64,000 nucleotides of DNA, taken from assembly GCA_021464415.1 (NCBI GenBank), contig CM038467.1, forward strand, positions 9,999,411 to 10,063,410. The letters are read 5' to 3'. Each line of letters begins with the position of its first letter. Within the stretch, counting starts at the first letter, position 1. The notes below the pieces were generated by a model that was given only the letters and a program-made list of their open reading frames with translations, searched no databases and was not told where the DNA came from. This DNA is from Lonicera japonica (Eukaryota; Streptophyta; Magnoliopsida; Dipsacales; Caprifoliaceae). The position numbers were made by a program, and so were the translations under genes. Below are positions 40,142-51,215 of this stretch, piece after piece.

Positions 40142-40357
40142 TCAAGAATGCCTCCTACGCCTGGTAACTGTGTCGGAATGCCGCTCTTTCAAGCGAAGAA
40201 AACAATTTGCAAAGCGGTCATAACTTTTTTTCAGACGACGGTATTTTCTTTTAAGGCGAAAAAAAGCCCTTAACATATTGGCCACTTCTGTGACATCTAC
40301 TCCTTCGAAAGAAGGAGAGGCAGCATCAGATACAGACTCATTATTGGGGTCAGCCAT
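40142..40357 (-). CDS. Small antisense frame of the gypsy element, unknown
   Basis: A 71-residue frame on the minus strand. It starts MADPNNESVSDAASPSFEGV, has a basic, Leu-rich middle (FFRLKRKYRRLKKSYDRF), and ends RRRRHS. The middle could form a short basic helix. I do not recognise the family. It lies downstream of the larger antisense gene and may be its companion. Similar small basic frames cannot be verified without a search. It could be incidental. Confidence 0.35.
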   Translation of the reverse strand: MADPNNESVSDAASPSFEGVDVTEVANMLRAFFRLKRKYRRLKKSYDRFANCFLRLKERHSDTVTRRRRHS

Positions 40358-40772
40358 TGAAATGAAACTAAGAGGTTGATATTTTTCTTTATAGCTTAAG
40401 ACAATGAACATAATAAGATAAAGAGAAGTGTGGTTTATATATACATAAGGTATGTGAGTTGAATAAAAGATCACAAGTCCCTGTACAATGAATATATTAG
40501 AAATATGAAAAGACATTCACAATTCATTATTCTCTTCATTCAAAGAAACGCATTGGATATATAATAAACTTTTCATTAGTTGCCAAGTGGCCAGTTCCTG
40601 AAAAGTCAGGTAGTCAACTGGGGGGTAAACATACAACAAACTAAGGCATAACACGCATAAGGAGAGTTATACTCGGCAAATGGATTTCATTATGAATTTT
40701 ATTTATATTAGTTGTGACAAAAATAAAGGGTACAGAGAAATAAAAAAAAGAAAAAAAGAAAGAAAGAGATGA

Positions 40773-43218
40773 TCAAGTTTTATCTTGGCCATTTTCATCA
40801 TCCTCGGCAGTGTCATCATCTTCTTGCTCCTCCCCAGAAACTGGGGAAGGCTGAGCGAACAGACTGGGAGGACAAAGTACAGTCTTATCAAAAAGCTCAT
40901 CGCCCTCGACAATCCCAGCAACGGATAAGCCAGATTCATAACCAGCCTTATAAATCATGTTCTTGATCTTTATAATTTGAGCTGCTGTTTCATCTGAGGC
41001 TTCATTATAGCCCGTTGTCTTGGCATTACTTAACTTTTCGAAATGACGAGATTTGAGCTCCTTAATTGTCGCTTCTGCTGCCCTTTTCTCCTCTTCTATG
41101 GCTTTAGTTATAGCTTGAACTTTACTATTTTGGGCCAGTTTAAGTGAATTTTGAAGCTCAACGATCTGAGCTTGGAGAGCTAATATCTGGCCTTCCAAAT
41201 TGGCCTTACTTTCTTCAGCCGATTTTGTTGTAATGTCATGTTCGGCTTGAAGAGAAGAAAGTTGACTTCTAATGCCAACAATTTCTGTTTTGGCTTCATC
41301 AGCTTCTTTTTTGGCTTCTGAAGTCTCTTTCTTGAGCCTTGCCACATTTGCCTTGTGGTCCTTTTTGTTCTGCTTATAACGAGACATCAGCTCGAAAAAA
41401 TATTGGTTCGCCTACAAGAAGAAAAATGTAATCAAAAAATTACTGCAAACACAATAATCAATAAAGAAAGATTGAAAGGAACTTACGCCGACTTAACACA
41501 GAAAACCTCTGTACTCAAGCTCAAAGGTAGGAACAGACTTCAGTTTTTTGCCATCCTCAGGCAAGATCATGGCGGTTGCCAAAGCATGAGCAACTCTGCT
41601 GCTGGACAGAGCAGAGTCTTTAATGTTAATCGGCCTTTGATCATGAATAATTCGAGGCCTGACAACGAATTATTCGGGAATGGCTTCTTCAGAAAGGTCG
41701 CATTCCTCTGTCTCAGTCATCTCAGGACGTATGGGTGAGTTGACTGTGTGCTCGGCACCTTCAAACTCTGGTGCCTCTTTTGCAGGAGAAGGACAAAGGC
41801 TTTCAGAAGCTTTAGCATCTCTGGCAACTTCAGAAGTATCCTCCTCCAAAATGGGGTCCATAACCTCAACAAGAGGAGTTTTTTTGCGAACCAATTTCCT
41901 CTTTTTTCTAAGAGGAGTTGCCGAACTTTCAGAGGCATTAGTGTCGACTTGAGAAGAAATCGGCCATATCTTTGTAAAGTCGGGCGTTCAAAGAGTCAAA
42001 AATACTCCGCCGACCAGCCATGTGTGTGTTCAAAGATTCAAACTGATCAGAAGATGCAAATTGTTCTCCCCTAGGTCTTCTCCTTAGTGGAGGTTCTGCA
42101 ACCTCTTCAAAATTTTCTTCTGCAGACTCGTCAACTACAGGAATTTACTGTTCAGTTTCCTCGGCGGAAATTGTCTGCAACACAGGACGACCAGTTGAAG
42201 GATCAGAAGTTACTTCAACGCCAGGTCTTTTACCCTTTTTTTTACCTTTGCCCCTTCTGCTATTGGAGGTAAGATAGTCAAGAAACTCTAAATCAGAAGA
42301 TTCTTCGGCTAAAATACGCTGCCGAATTCTTTCAGTTTTATGAATTACCCAAGAATTGATGATGTCGTGATTCCTGAGAACATCATATTTGTCTTTATCC
42401 AAAAGGGGAGAACCAACCCACTTAACAATGTTAGTGCGATTGGAAAAAGTGGTATATGGGGGAATATAGTTCAAAAGAACGTGAGCCGATATTGGATGAT
42501 GAGAGGGCCCTACATCATTGGGTCCATTATAATTAATAACAACATTCAAATGGTCAAGATTAAGCTCATCTAGAAGTGATTTGTTAAAACACCTTTTTGC
42601 TCCACCAACTGCAAAAAGAAAAATTGATTAAGACAAAACATCAAACATGTGATAGACAAGAAAAAAGTTCATGATAAAAAAAAGGGGTTGCGAACCAGGT
42701 GAGCCGAAATGCCTAAGTATGTTTTTGTTAACTGGGTCAGGTTCGAGATTCCCAGTCATAAGAACTACATCATCAAACATCCCCTTATTAGATGAAGCTA
42801 GCCCCTCGACAATAAAAGGGGAATGGGGTCTAGCCCTCAAGTTCCATTTATCTTCAGACTCAACCAAGAGATAACAATATTTGATTTCTTTCAGCCCCAA
42901 ATTAAGGTTAAGACGCCTATTCAGTTCATACATGCCTAAAATAATCCTAAGCACATTCAGGGTCAGTTGACACAAACGAAAATGGGTGTTTCTTAAAAAT
43001 CCTACTAGTAAAGGATCTAAAGGGATACTCAGACCATCGACTTTAAAGAAGGATGTATAAATATGGTATTCATTATGAGTTGGAGGTAAACCTAGTTCTA
43101 TATCCTTGAAAATATCTTCGCGAGACGTAGGTTCTTTAAAAGAAATCCTATTAGGGATATAAGATCTTTGGAATTTTGACTTATCAACGTCAGTGTTCAA
43201 AGTGTATTTCCCTTTCAT
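40773..43218 (-). pseudogene. Spliced antisense gene of the Tat element (plant transposon/coiled-coil protein), decayed
   Basis: Three exons can be drawn: 42696-43218, 41487-42608 and 40773-41411. Introns are 87 and 75 bp with GT-AG borders and matching phases. Exon 1 (MKGKYTLNTDVDKSKFQ, IPLDPLLVGFLRNTHFRLCQL, GLKEIKYCYLLVE) resembles the domain annotated in plants as putative gypsy-type transposon (Transposase_28/PMD-like). Exon 2 is basic then acidic (RRGKGKKKGKRPG); it has stops near 42145, 41667 and 41498 and a frameshift near 41950. Exon 3 is a long coiled coil (about 150 residues rich in Glu, Lys and Ala) with an acidic end GEEQEDDD. Extra antisense frames are known in Tat-lineage elements; their function is unknown. 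Confidence 0.65.
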
Positions 43219-43721
43219 GGTGATTAGCGATTAATAATGTCAAGAAGAAATGAAAACTAGGGTTTTTGGAAGAATGAATGGAAAATAACATATGAGAATT
43301 TAGAAACTTACAGAGAGAAAATGATTATTGATTGACAGGATGAGTGACGAATTTGACGAAATAAATTGAAAAGCATAAGAGAAATTCGACTGTCAAAAAG
43401 TTTGATTAAAAGATTAAGAAAATGAAGAAATAGAAGTTAAAGATGAAGAAAAATACCTTTTTAAAAATTTTCTTCCTTTATTTCCCTCAAAGAGACGCCT
43501 TACTTTATTAGTAGATGTGTATGAAGTGACATTCATTTAATGAGATTTAACAACCATCTCATAACACTCAATCGAAATCAGTTAACGATGGTATGACACA
43601 TAGAGATAACTCGCAGGTATAAAATTCTCTAAAGATTTGGCTAAGTATAAGAACTTACTCTGAAGGAAGTCAAGCCTCCAAATTCATGAAACTAGCATAA
43701 CTTGAAGGCTTGGTGGGCAAT

Positions 43722-44366
43722 TGTGGGGGGATAATTTTAGTGTTCCCTTATGGGCCGAATAGGCAAAACAAGGTCCATATATCGCGAATGATATAATGGG
43801 TTATGAATAAGGTCCGACAACATGAGGGGCAGTACAAGGTATGCGCCGAATAAATGATGATAACATGCCGAGCAAAGGGTAGTCAAGCGCTGAGTAAGAG
43901 ATAATCGAGTTAAGTAAGGTTTCAGGTCTACAGATAGAGAATATGCCGATATGGACGTCCTAACCAATAAGACAGTGACACCTGTGATAATATAGCATAA
44001 TAAGTGTTCACTATAAGAACGAATGACGAAGTGACGCGTGTAAAGTGCAAGAAGTTAGTTATAACAAATACGCCCCCTCACATGGAATGAACAAATGAAG
44101 ATCACATTATACCTTTTATAGTCATTTTACTTATGACCTAATCTAACTTGGGGAGTACGAAAGATATCTATAAATAGAAGAGGAAGCTTGAGAGAAAAGA
44201 GGATTCTCTCTCGAAAAGAAGCCATTAGAGCTTGAGGAATAAATCAATAAAAACCTTTCTCTAGATAGATGTAAGATTAATCATCAAACTTGGTCCAATT
44301 ATCATCTCTACCAGTTTGGGTCGAATCTACTCTGGTTCCATTCAGTACACAAATACACCATCTATA
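43722..44366 (+). repeat. 3' LTR of gypsy element
   Basis: 645 bp, uninterrupted. It shows what the 5' LTR looked like before the 2.6-kb insertion. The two LTRs differ at many sites, so the element is not recent. Confidence 0.9.
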
Positions 44367-44391
44367 AACTCTCATTCAGATCTTTATTAAG

Positions 44392-44672
44392 ATGGCTTTT
44401 ATTGTTTATGATGCTAAGATTGAGGAGGTATTAAACCCAAACCAAACACTAAAGATAGGGAGTTGCTGGAGCTAGTGGATCCATCTCTAAACGAGGATTA
44501 ATGTACTAGAAAAAGCTTGCTAATTCTTGAAGGTTGGTCTCATTTGTACCGAAAACACATCAAAAGCTTCAACCCTCAATGTCAATACAATCGTGCTAAA
44601 GATGCTAATTGGTGAGATTAATGTTGATGATGATGATGATGCAGTTATGCTAACAAAGATGGGCCTATAAAC
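44392..44672 (+). pseudogene. Receptor-like kinase C-terminal scrap inside the MULE
   Basis: One frame reads ELLELVDPSLNED then a stop; another, shifted, reads LICTENTSKASTLNVNTIVLKML. In order and spacing these recall the subdomain X-XI end of plant receptor-like kinases (LVDPSL, then GLLCVQ...RP...VV.ML). The key Arg-Pro is lost. The scrap lies between the gypsy insertion and the right TIR, so it may have been captured by the Mutator-like element. By-eye similarity only. Confidence 0.4.
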
Positions 44673-45270
44673 ACTTGCAAAATCAACATTTTCCTTTAGA
44701 ATTTTATCTTAGGCAACCAATAGTCCTACACGTTTATTGCAATAGGTGATCATCTCCAGTTTTACACCAAGAATAGTTAGTTAGAATATTTTTTTTAGAA
44801 AAAAAAAATTATATGGATCTTGTGAGCTCTGTATAAATCGTATGGTCATCTCTCCTTTTTCTCATCAAAAGCTAGAGGTGTGTCCTGGCTTGTGAGCTTT
44901 GTATAGATTATGGTAATTATTTCAATTTGATTTTATATTTGAGGTGTTTAGGCTTAATGTTTTCTTATAAAAACGGAGATGGGGTATTGTGGTTGAAGAA
45001 TGAGTAACAGTAGTTTAGATACTAGAGTTTTATTTGGATTTGATCAAACAAGAATAGTTTGGTTAATTTGATTTTATTTTGGGAATGATTGCATTGTGTC
45101 CAAGTGTTAATATAATAAGGGCACATTGGTCACAATTTTTATCATTTAACAATCAAACAACGTTGACTTACGGAAACCGTTAACTTGGTACCCAAAGCCC
45201 AACTTTTAAAAACTTTGACACTCGAAGCCCAATTTTCACAAATTACTGGTACCCAAAATTCAAATGACCC

Positions 45271-46282
45271 TTGTTAATAACTCTACTCTCTATATAAAAT
45301 AAGGGTTTTCGTAACATTTCAAATTTGTTATAAAAAAATAAAAACTCTATCGCGCATCACTCTTTAAAATAATGATTTCTTTTATAAAAAAGGAAAATTT
45401 ACTAAAGATAAATTGAGACTGTTAATTTGAAACATAAAAATGTAGTTAGTTTATTGAGTTTATGAGTCTGGCCAGTATAAAAAAATCCACACTTCAGGCA
45501 AAATTTTAAAAGAAAAAATAAAATCTTGGAATGAAAACTTTCACGCATACTTTTGTAATTAATTACAATACAGGAAAAGTCCAAAAAAAAGGATTAGTAA
45601 TAACAAGAAAATTTTGGGGAAACTTTAACAAGAATGAAAATTTGATGAAAAATATTTAATGATTCGAGTTGTAAATTACTCATACCATGCAGACGGAGAC
45701 AATTCTTGATTGCGTATGAAATAGATGCTTTAATTTCAGGTTTACAAGCCACAAAACACAATCTGTCTTTTGATTAATAAATAAACAAAATAATAATTGA
45801 TTTTTCCCATACTTAAGGACTCTCTCTCACCCTTTCAGACGATGCTGAGGACATCTACTAATAGTATTATTATTGACCTTGCAAAATATATATATATAAA
45901 GAGAAAAAGAAAAAGAAAAAAATAAGCTTATTTAAATCACTCCACACTAGGCATCTTAGAGAAGACAATAAACATTATATTGACTGGGTGATTGAGTCAT
46001 CATAGGATTCCACTAGTCCTCGTACCTAGCATGCAGTGTAATTAATTGTTTGGTTCAATTATTATAGAGCGTTTCACGCATGAAGAGGACACAAAATGGA
46101 TACTGTATGCGTGGCAGCTGACTCAAATTATTTATTTATCTATTTTAAATTTATTTAATTTAACTTTGGGCAAGGATTTTTTCCCTCCATCTCCCTCCAC
46201 CATACCCATCTCTCACCCAACACGTCCATATTACCAACACCCCCACGGCCACCCCACTCACTGCCGGTGACCAATAAAAAAA
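45271..46282. other. Right target duplication and spacer
   Basis: Starts with TTGTTAATA (45271-45279). The rest is AT-rich with (TA)n at 45886-45897 and no recognised gene. The frame at 46046-46270 shows no family motif. Confidence 0.5.
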
Positions 46283-46880
46283 GAGTGTTGGTATAGGCAC
46301 TTTTAAATATTAATTTTGACACCTTTTTTAAAACAAAAACAAAAATATTAAATTGTCATGTATCAAAATTCAAAATTATAAAAGCACCTATATCTCGTTT
46401 TATCCGACTAGCAGCCATAAACACTCTTACAAGACCTTATTTTAAAAATATAAGCTTACTGTCTTTGATATTAAAATTAAATAAATGAACAATGCAATAT
46501 GATATATAAAACAAATGAACGATACATTCTTTATCTTGAAAATAAAATTTGAACTTTCAACATCATATAAATTTGTAGGGTGTGACCGGGTGTATTACAA
46601 TGCTAGAACTTAAATAAAAAAATAATTCAAATTAAAGCCATTAATTCTTATAAGTATTCAAAATTAAAGTCGAGCCATTCTATATTTACAATGAATAACT
46701 CTCTTAGGTTTAGTTTTATATTCTCCATCACATATGTATAACTTTATGTTTTCCCATTAGGGTGCCTTTATTTTTCCCCTTAATCAATTCAAGGGTGCTC
46801 TTTTGGAATTGAAATTTTGATATGGGTGCTTAAAAAATGGGTATCAACATTAATATTTAAATGTGCCTTTACCAGCACTC
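46283..46880. mobile_element. MITE with about 40-bp terminal inverted repeats
   Basis: The left end GAGTGTTGGTATAGGCACTT (46283) continues through TTAAATATTAATTTTGACACC. The right end on the other strand reads GAGTGCTGGTAAAGGCACAT and continues the same way. About 35 of 41 positions agree. Flanking 9-mers are similar but not identical, so the superfamily is uncertain. Interior non-coding. Confidence 0.7.
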
Positions 46881-47423
46881 ATAGAGAAATGCCATCCTCC
46901 TTTTCTCTCTTTTCTTTCCATTCATAGAGAAATATATACTTAACCAAATCTTTTCACCAATGAAACTCCTTTCTCTTCCATCCAATTTGATGTTTAGGGG
47001 CAGACCCAAGGGGGAACATGATAGGAATCATAGGATTCATTCCAAAGAACTTTTTTAAAAAACCCACTAACACTTGTAAAAAAAAAAGTTAGTATAACCC
47101 CACTCATCTGCTAGGTTTTAGTCCATCAATCAAAAGATTCTTGAGTCTCCCATGTCCATACAAAAGCAGATCCAAAAATGTGGGAAGAGACACAGAACGA
47201 GAGGCCGATCGTGCCCCACCACCTCGCGGTAGAGAGAAATAATCGCATATTAATTTGCTTACTTATGTGCCAATTCAACGTTTCCCTAAATTGTGTCCTT
47301 TAATTGTTTCTACGAAAAATTATTCATTATGATAAGTGGCACAAAGCATGTATGATATGTTGATCGATTGTAAACCTTGGGCTCGTTTACTTGTATAAAT
47401 TATTTCATTTATAATTGTTTAAT
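46881..47423. other. Spacer with a possible hAT-like scrap
   Basis: GGGGCAGACCCAAGGGG near 46996 and GCAGATCC near 47167 could be the ends of a decayed hAT-type element. No gene recognised. Confidence 0.35.
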
Positions 47424-47586
47424 GGGTAGTGTTAACGTGCCCTAAGGACACATGATAAATACTTAAATATAGAAAGAATAAAAGCCTAACATGCATTTAA
47501 TGCTACACTGATTTTCATGCAAGACCTAATCTTTTTATTTATATCATATTTAACGTGTGTCCTAAGGGCACATGTTAACATTACCC
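47424..47586. mobile_element. 163-bp MITE with 9-bp target duplication (Mutator-like)
   Basis: The ends GGGTAGTGTTAACGTGCCCT and, on the other strand, GGGTAATGTTAACATGTGCC are inverted over about 30 bp. TTGTTTAAT lies on both sides (47415-47423 and 47587-47595). Looser relatives appear near 49620-49830. Confidence 0.82.
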
Positions 47587-47959
47587 TTGTTTAATTGTAA
47601 GTTAACAAATTGTTAATATTTTCGATCATTTTAATAGAAAATTGTATGGTGTAATTTTTTTCACATGAATTTAATGTCTTAAAGCATCTACAGCAGGTAT
47701 GATAAATTGGCCAAATTTAGTATACTCACTTACATAGCGGAAACTAAGTATGGGAGAGAGAGAGAGAGAGCAAACTTATCATTCGCTTAAATTTTACTCG
47801 TACGGGTTAGATGTACTTGTATAAAGTATATGAGTGTCGTTTACTTGTACAAAATTTTAAAAAAATAAAATAAAAAATCGGGTGTGGATATATATTTGTT
47901 TCCAATTCTTCCATAGATCCGTTACTCTACTACTACTTCTTACTCCGGCAACAAGAATC
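47587..47959. other. Spacer with one end of a second MITE
   Basis: AAGCATCTACAGCAGGTATGATAAA near 47683, followed by TTGGCCAAATTTAGTATACTCAC and ACATAGCGGAAA, recalls the ends of the fold-back at 59756-60870. (GA)n at 47754-47769. Confidence 0.4.
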
Positions 47960-48128
47960 TCGTTTCTCTGTGTGTATGTGAAGGAAGAAGAAGAAGAAGA
48001 AGAAGAAGAAAAAGAAGTGGTAGCATCTTCATCGGTGTCTGGTGTTGGTGGAGTGTAGAATATGTACAAACCTATCTTTCCCAATTAGGTCTCGACGTCA
48101 ACTCTTCTATCGCCTACCTCCAAGCATG
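47960..48128 (+). pseudogene. Orphan exon-like fragment, unknown protein
   Basis: A (GAA)n tract (47980-48015) encodes a Glu run followed by VVASSSVSGVGG. After an apparent frame break the other frame reads YVQTYLSQLGLDVNSSIAYL and then a GTACCC donor-like site at about 48128. The composition is clearly protein-like, but I do not recognise the family. No downstream exon or clean start codon was found. It may be the first exon of a decayed or captured gene. Confidence 0.35.
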
Positions 48129-48228
48129 GTACCCCCTCTCTCTCTCCTCCTCTTTTATCTCTCTGTATATCTATACATACATGCGTGTTGCTTATTTTTG
48201 TGTTAACAAATTTAGTTTACCTTGCCAC

Positions 48229-48492
48229 CAGGGGCGGAATCAGGGAGGATAGAGTGGGCTATAGCACAGGGCAAAATTTTGAAAACTTACTAGCACTACT
48301 AAAAAAAATAAAAAAATAAATATAAGCCCACCCCTTTGTTAAATTTTAGCCCATCTCTTAACCCAGATCAAATATTATAAGTTCACTAATTTATATAACT
48401 CTCTTAAATTTATATAACTCACTATATAATTATACTTTTTTTTATCTATTACTATTAGCCCACCATTCGGAAGAATCCTGGGTCCGCCTCTA
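48229..48492. mobile_element. hAT-type MITE with 8-bp target duplication
   Basis: The left end CAGGGGCGGAATCAGGG and the right end on the other strand TAGAGGCGGACCCAGG are inverted. CTTGCCAC is duplicated at 48221-48228 and 48493-48500. An 8-bp duplication and a CAGGGGCGGA tip are typical of hAT. The 264-bp interior has no frame. Confidence 0.85.
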
Positions 48493-48500
48493 CTTGCCAC

Positions 48501-50643
48501 ACTTGTACAGTTTAATTACTCGTATGGTTAGGCACACTTGTGTAAGCTTTTTTTTAAGCTAATATATTTCAGAACTAGTTTGGCACATGGGTATGACTAT
48601 TTTTTATACTATATTCAGTGTAACCATTCAAAAAACTTAGTCTCATATTTGTAAATTTGTGTCTAAATTTTAGTTAGTCCGGTGCATATGCTCTTATTTT
48701 TATAAACCAAATGGTTAAATTAAATAATTTTAAATTGTCCAATTTATAAATTTGAGGACAATCAAACGGATGATAAATTTCATTGTAAGATCTTAGATTC
48801 TCTAAATATATATTTTTTAAACTGTTAATGGTCTTGTGAAGACACTAGTACTAACTGCGTAAAAAACTAAGAGTGGGAATCAAGGTTCAAAATCTATTCT
48901 GAAAAAAATTTCCAGTAAGCAAAAGTAGAACAATGCCACCCTAACTAGACTCGGTCGAAAACAAACAAGATAGACAATTTATTTGTAAGAAGAGCCAAAA
49001 AAATTCATATTAAGCCTACAATTAGCAAGAGCAGGAAGGAAACAATCAGCCCACAAAACAACTGTGAAATTTACTATACATTATAAAATCAAAACCCTTC
49101 TTAAAAGTCGTAACATATTTTTGTTTTTCAAATTTTATCCCAACAATCTTTTTTATTAATAAGTAAATTTGTATGTAAATTGATAGGATTTAAATCTTCA
49201 TTGTTACATCACTTATATATAAATTTCGTGAAAACCATTTTCTAAATACCTATATATACTCCTTTTATCCGCTACCTGTTTTTACAATCAGCCACAATTA
49301 CTAATTCTCCTGTAATAAAAAACTGATATTATTCTAACACAAAATCAAATAGAAATAATATAAAAAATAAAAAAGACAATTAAGCACTAACATAATGGTT
49401 CGATTTGAAATAGATATCTTGTTACTTATTGCATATAGATCATAGAAAATCGGAGAGAGAGCATTAATGGTGGGATTGGGAATGGATATCGGTAGGGAAG
49501 GGACAGTGATCGATCCATGGAACTTTTCAATTCCACCATAACCAATCTCGACTGAGTGGGACCACCGTAATAAATTTTCCATAGCTAATGAGAATGGATA
49601 ACAAAATCAATGAGTAATATTAGACACATAACTTATATATATAAAAATATTATATTTAATTAATAGAAAATGATAACATGTGTCCTTATGATACATGTTA
49701 AAATTATTATAAATAAAAATAATAAAATTTTGTATGAAAATCTGTGATTTATTTAATACATGTTAGGAATTAATTATTTTAAAAAATAAATATTATTCTT
49801 AAGACACATGTTAACATGATCTTTAATTAATTAAGAATAGGGGCTTACAAACAAATAATTAAAATTAGTTTGCATATTGATATTTTGTGCAATCCTTATC
49901 TACTATATTAATGAAAACAGTTAAATGCCATTCATGCTTCGTACAGTTGTACTAAAGACAACAAGGATTTGATAAACATATGAATACTCTTCATGGGCTA
50001 TAAATAGTGTGTATATAAAGTTACTAAAATACTTTTATGTTTTAGAAAAAAATGTTAATGTGTGTTTGAAGGGTATATAATAATAACTTAATTATTTCAT
50101 ATATAACATACTTAATATATTCAGTTAGAGTACAAGTTAATATTATTTTTTAGAAAGAGCAACATTTTAATAATTTATACGATATCACGAATTATTAAAT
50201 GTAAGTTTGAACACATATTACAAGTATTACAAATTTTAAGATTTTTTGTATCGCAAGTAAGATTTATATTTATAAAAATAATAAAATTTTAATACATATT
50301 AAATAAAATACAGATTTTTATGCAGAAACTCACTTTTTTTATTCGTAAGATGTACTTGATGAGCCCTTGGTACACGCTACAAATGACACGCCGAGGCCGG
50401 CTTGGTCGGTGGAAGAAGGTCTTGTGATTTTCATGTCCTGTTTGCATGCTTTGGGTTAGTATTTGAGGCAGATTAACCCCATGTTGTATGAGCCCTTGAC
50501 CGGTCAACCTCATTCATTCATCTCTCTCTCTCTCTCGTTGAGGCTAGACAAGAGCATGTTGTATGAACCCTTGACTGGTCAACTCATTTTATTCTCCCTG
50601 CCTCCCTCTTTTATATTTTATTTTTAGATTACACCGTTAATAA
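48501..50643. other. AT-rich spacer
   Basis: No gene recognised. Near 50505-50590 the phrase CATGTTGTATGA(G/A)CCCTTGAC(C/T)GGTCAAC occurs twice, about 70 bp apart, around a (TC)n tract. Segments at 49620-49830 resemble the 47424 MITE loosely. Confidence 0.45.
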
Positions 50644-51215
50644 GAGTATTTACAAGAAACTCTATATATAAGACTAGCTACTCTATCTATTTGTATTTTG
50701 ATAACTATATTTTTTATGAATCTTAATATAATAATAATTTATTGAAAGTAAGTAAATCTTTTAATAGTATTTTTAACAAACTTTTCAAAAGTCATTCTTT
50801 AAATATGTAATTTGTTAACTTATGTGATAATTTGAAAAGTAATTTTAAATGAATCTAACAAGTTTTTCAAATTATAATTTTTTTATTCTTAACGGTTAAT
50901 GAGATTGGTATCATATGTGATAATTTGAAAAGTAATTTTAAATGAATCTAACAAGTTTTTCAAATTATAATTTTTTTATTCTTAACGGTTAATGAGATTG
51001 GTATCATGTTTAACTAACACAAACTTCAATCAAATAAAATACTTGAACAAATAAATAAATTTGAAGAGCCATTTTTTACTAGCCAAATTTGAAGTGAGAA
51101 TGATTCTTCAAAATAGAAAGCCAATTTTGCTACTTTTGTTGGAGCTAATTTTACTTATATAACTCTTCAAAACAATTACACTTTAACCTTTTGAAGAATT
51201 TATTGGAGATGCTCT
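50644..51215. mobile_element. Probable MITE with GAGCATCTCCAAT-type ends
   Basis: The right end on the other strand reads AGAGCATCTCCAATAAATTC, a form common among plant MITEs. The left end AAGAGTATTTACAAGAAACTC is a weaker match. Interior AT-rich, with a perfect 93-bp tandem duplication. Confidence 0.45.
50821..51006. repeat. Perfect 93-bp tandem duplication
   Basis: TATGTGATAATTTGAAAAG starts at 50821 and again at 50914. The two copies read identically through GAGATTGGTATCA. Confidence 0.92.

Larger units (their letters stand above)
30561..44366 (+). mobile_element. Tat-lineage Ty3/gypsy retrotransposon, 13.8 kb, nested
   Basis: The LTRs are 30561-33828 (646 bp once the 2617-bp insertion and its duplication are removed) and 43722-44366 (645 bp). 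AACTC lies on both flanks (30556-30560, 44367-44371). The order is primer site, gag, protease, RT-RNase H, a second RNase H, integrase, repeat tract, antisense gene, LTR. Gypsy order plus a second RNase H between RT and integrase marks the Tat lineage. All sense-strand frames carry stops. One RT segment is deleted. Confidence 0.9.
30273..45270. mobile_element. Mutator-like (possible Pack-MULE) element split by a gypsy insertion
   Basis: The left end (30273 to about 30425) and the reverse complement of the right end (about 45085-45270) are similar over about 170 bp. Shared blocks include GTCATTTG at the tip, AAATTGGGCTT, TTTGTTTGATTGTTAAAT and TGACCAA(A/T)TTGCCC. With TTGTTAATA on both sides this fits a Mutator-type element with long TIRs. 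Removing the inserted gypsy leaves about 1.19 kb with no transposase. The part right of the gypsy holds a receptor-kinase-like scrap, as in gene-capturing Pack-MULEs. Identification is by eye and depends on the TIR alignment. Confidence 0.7.
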
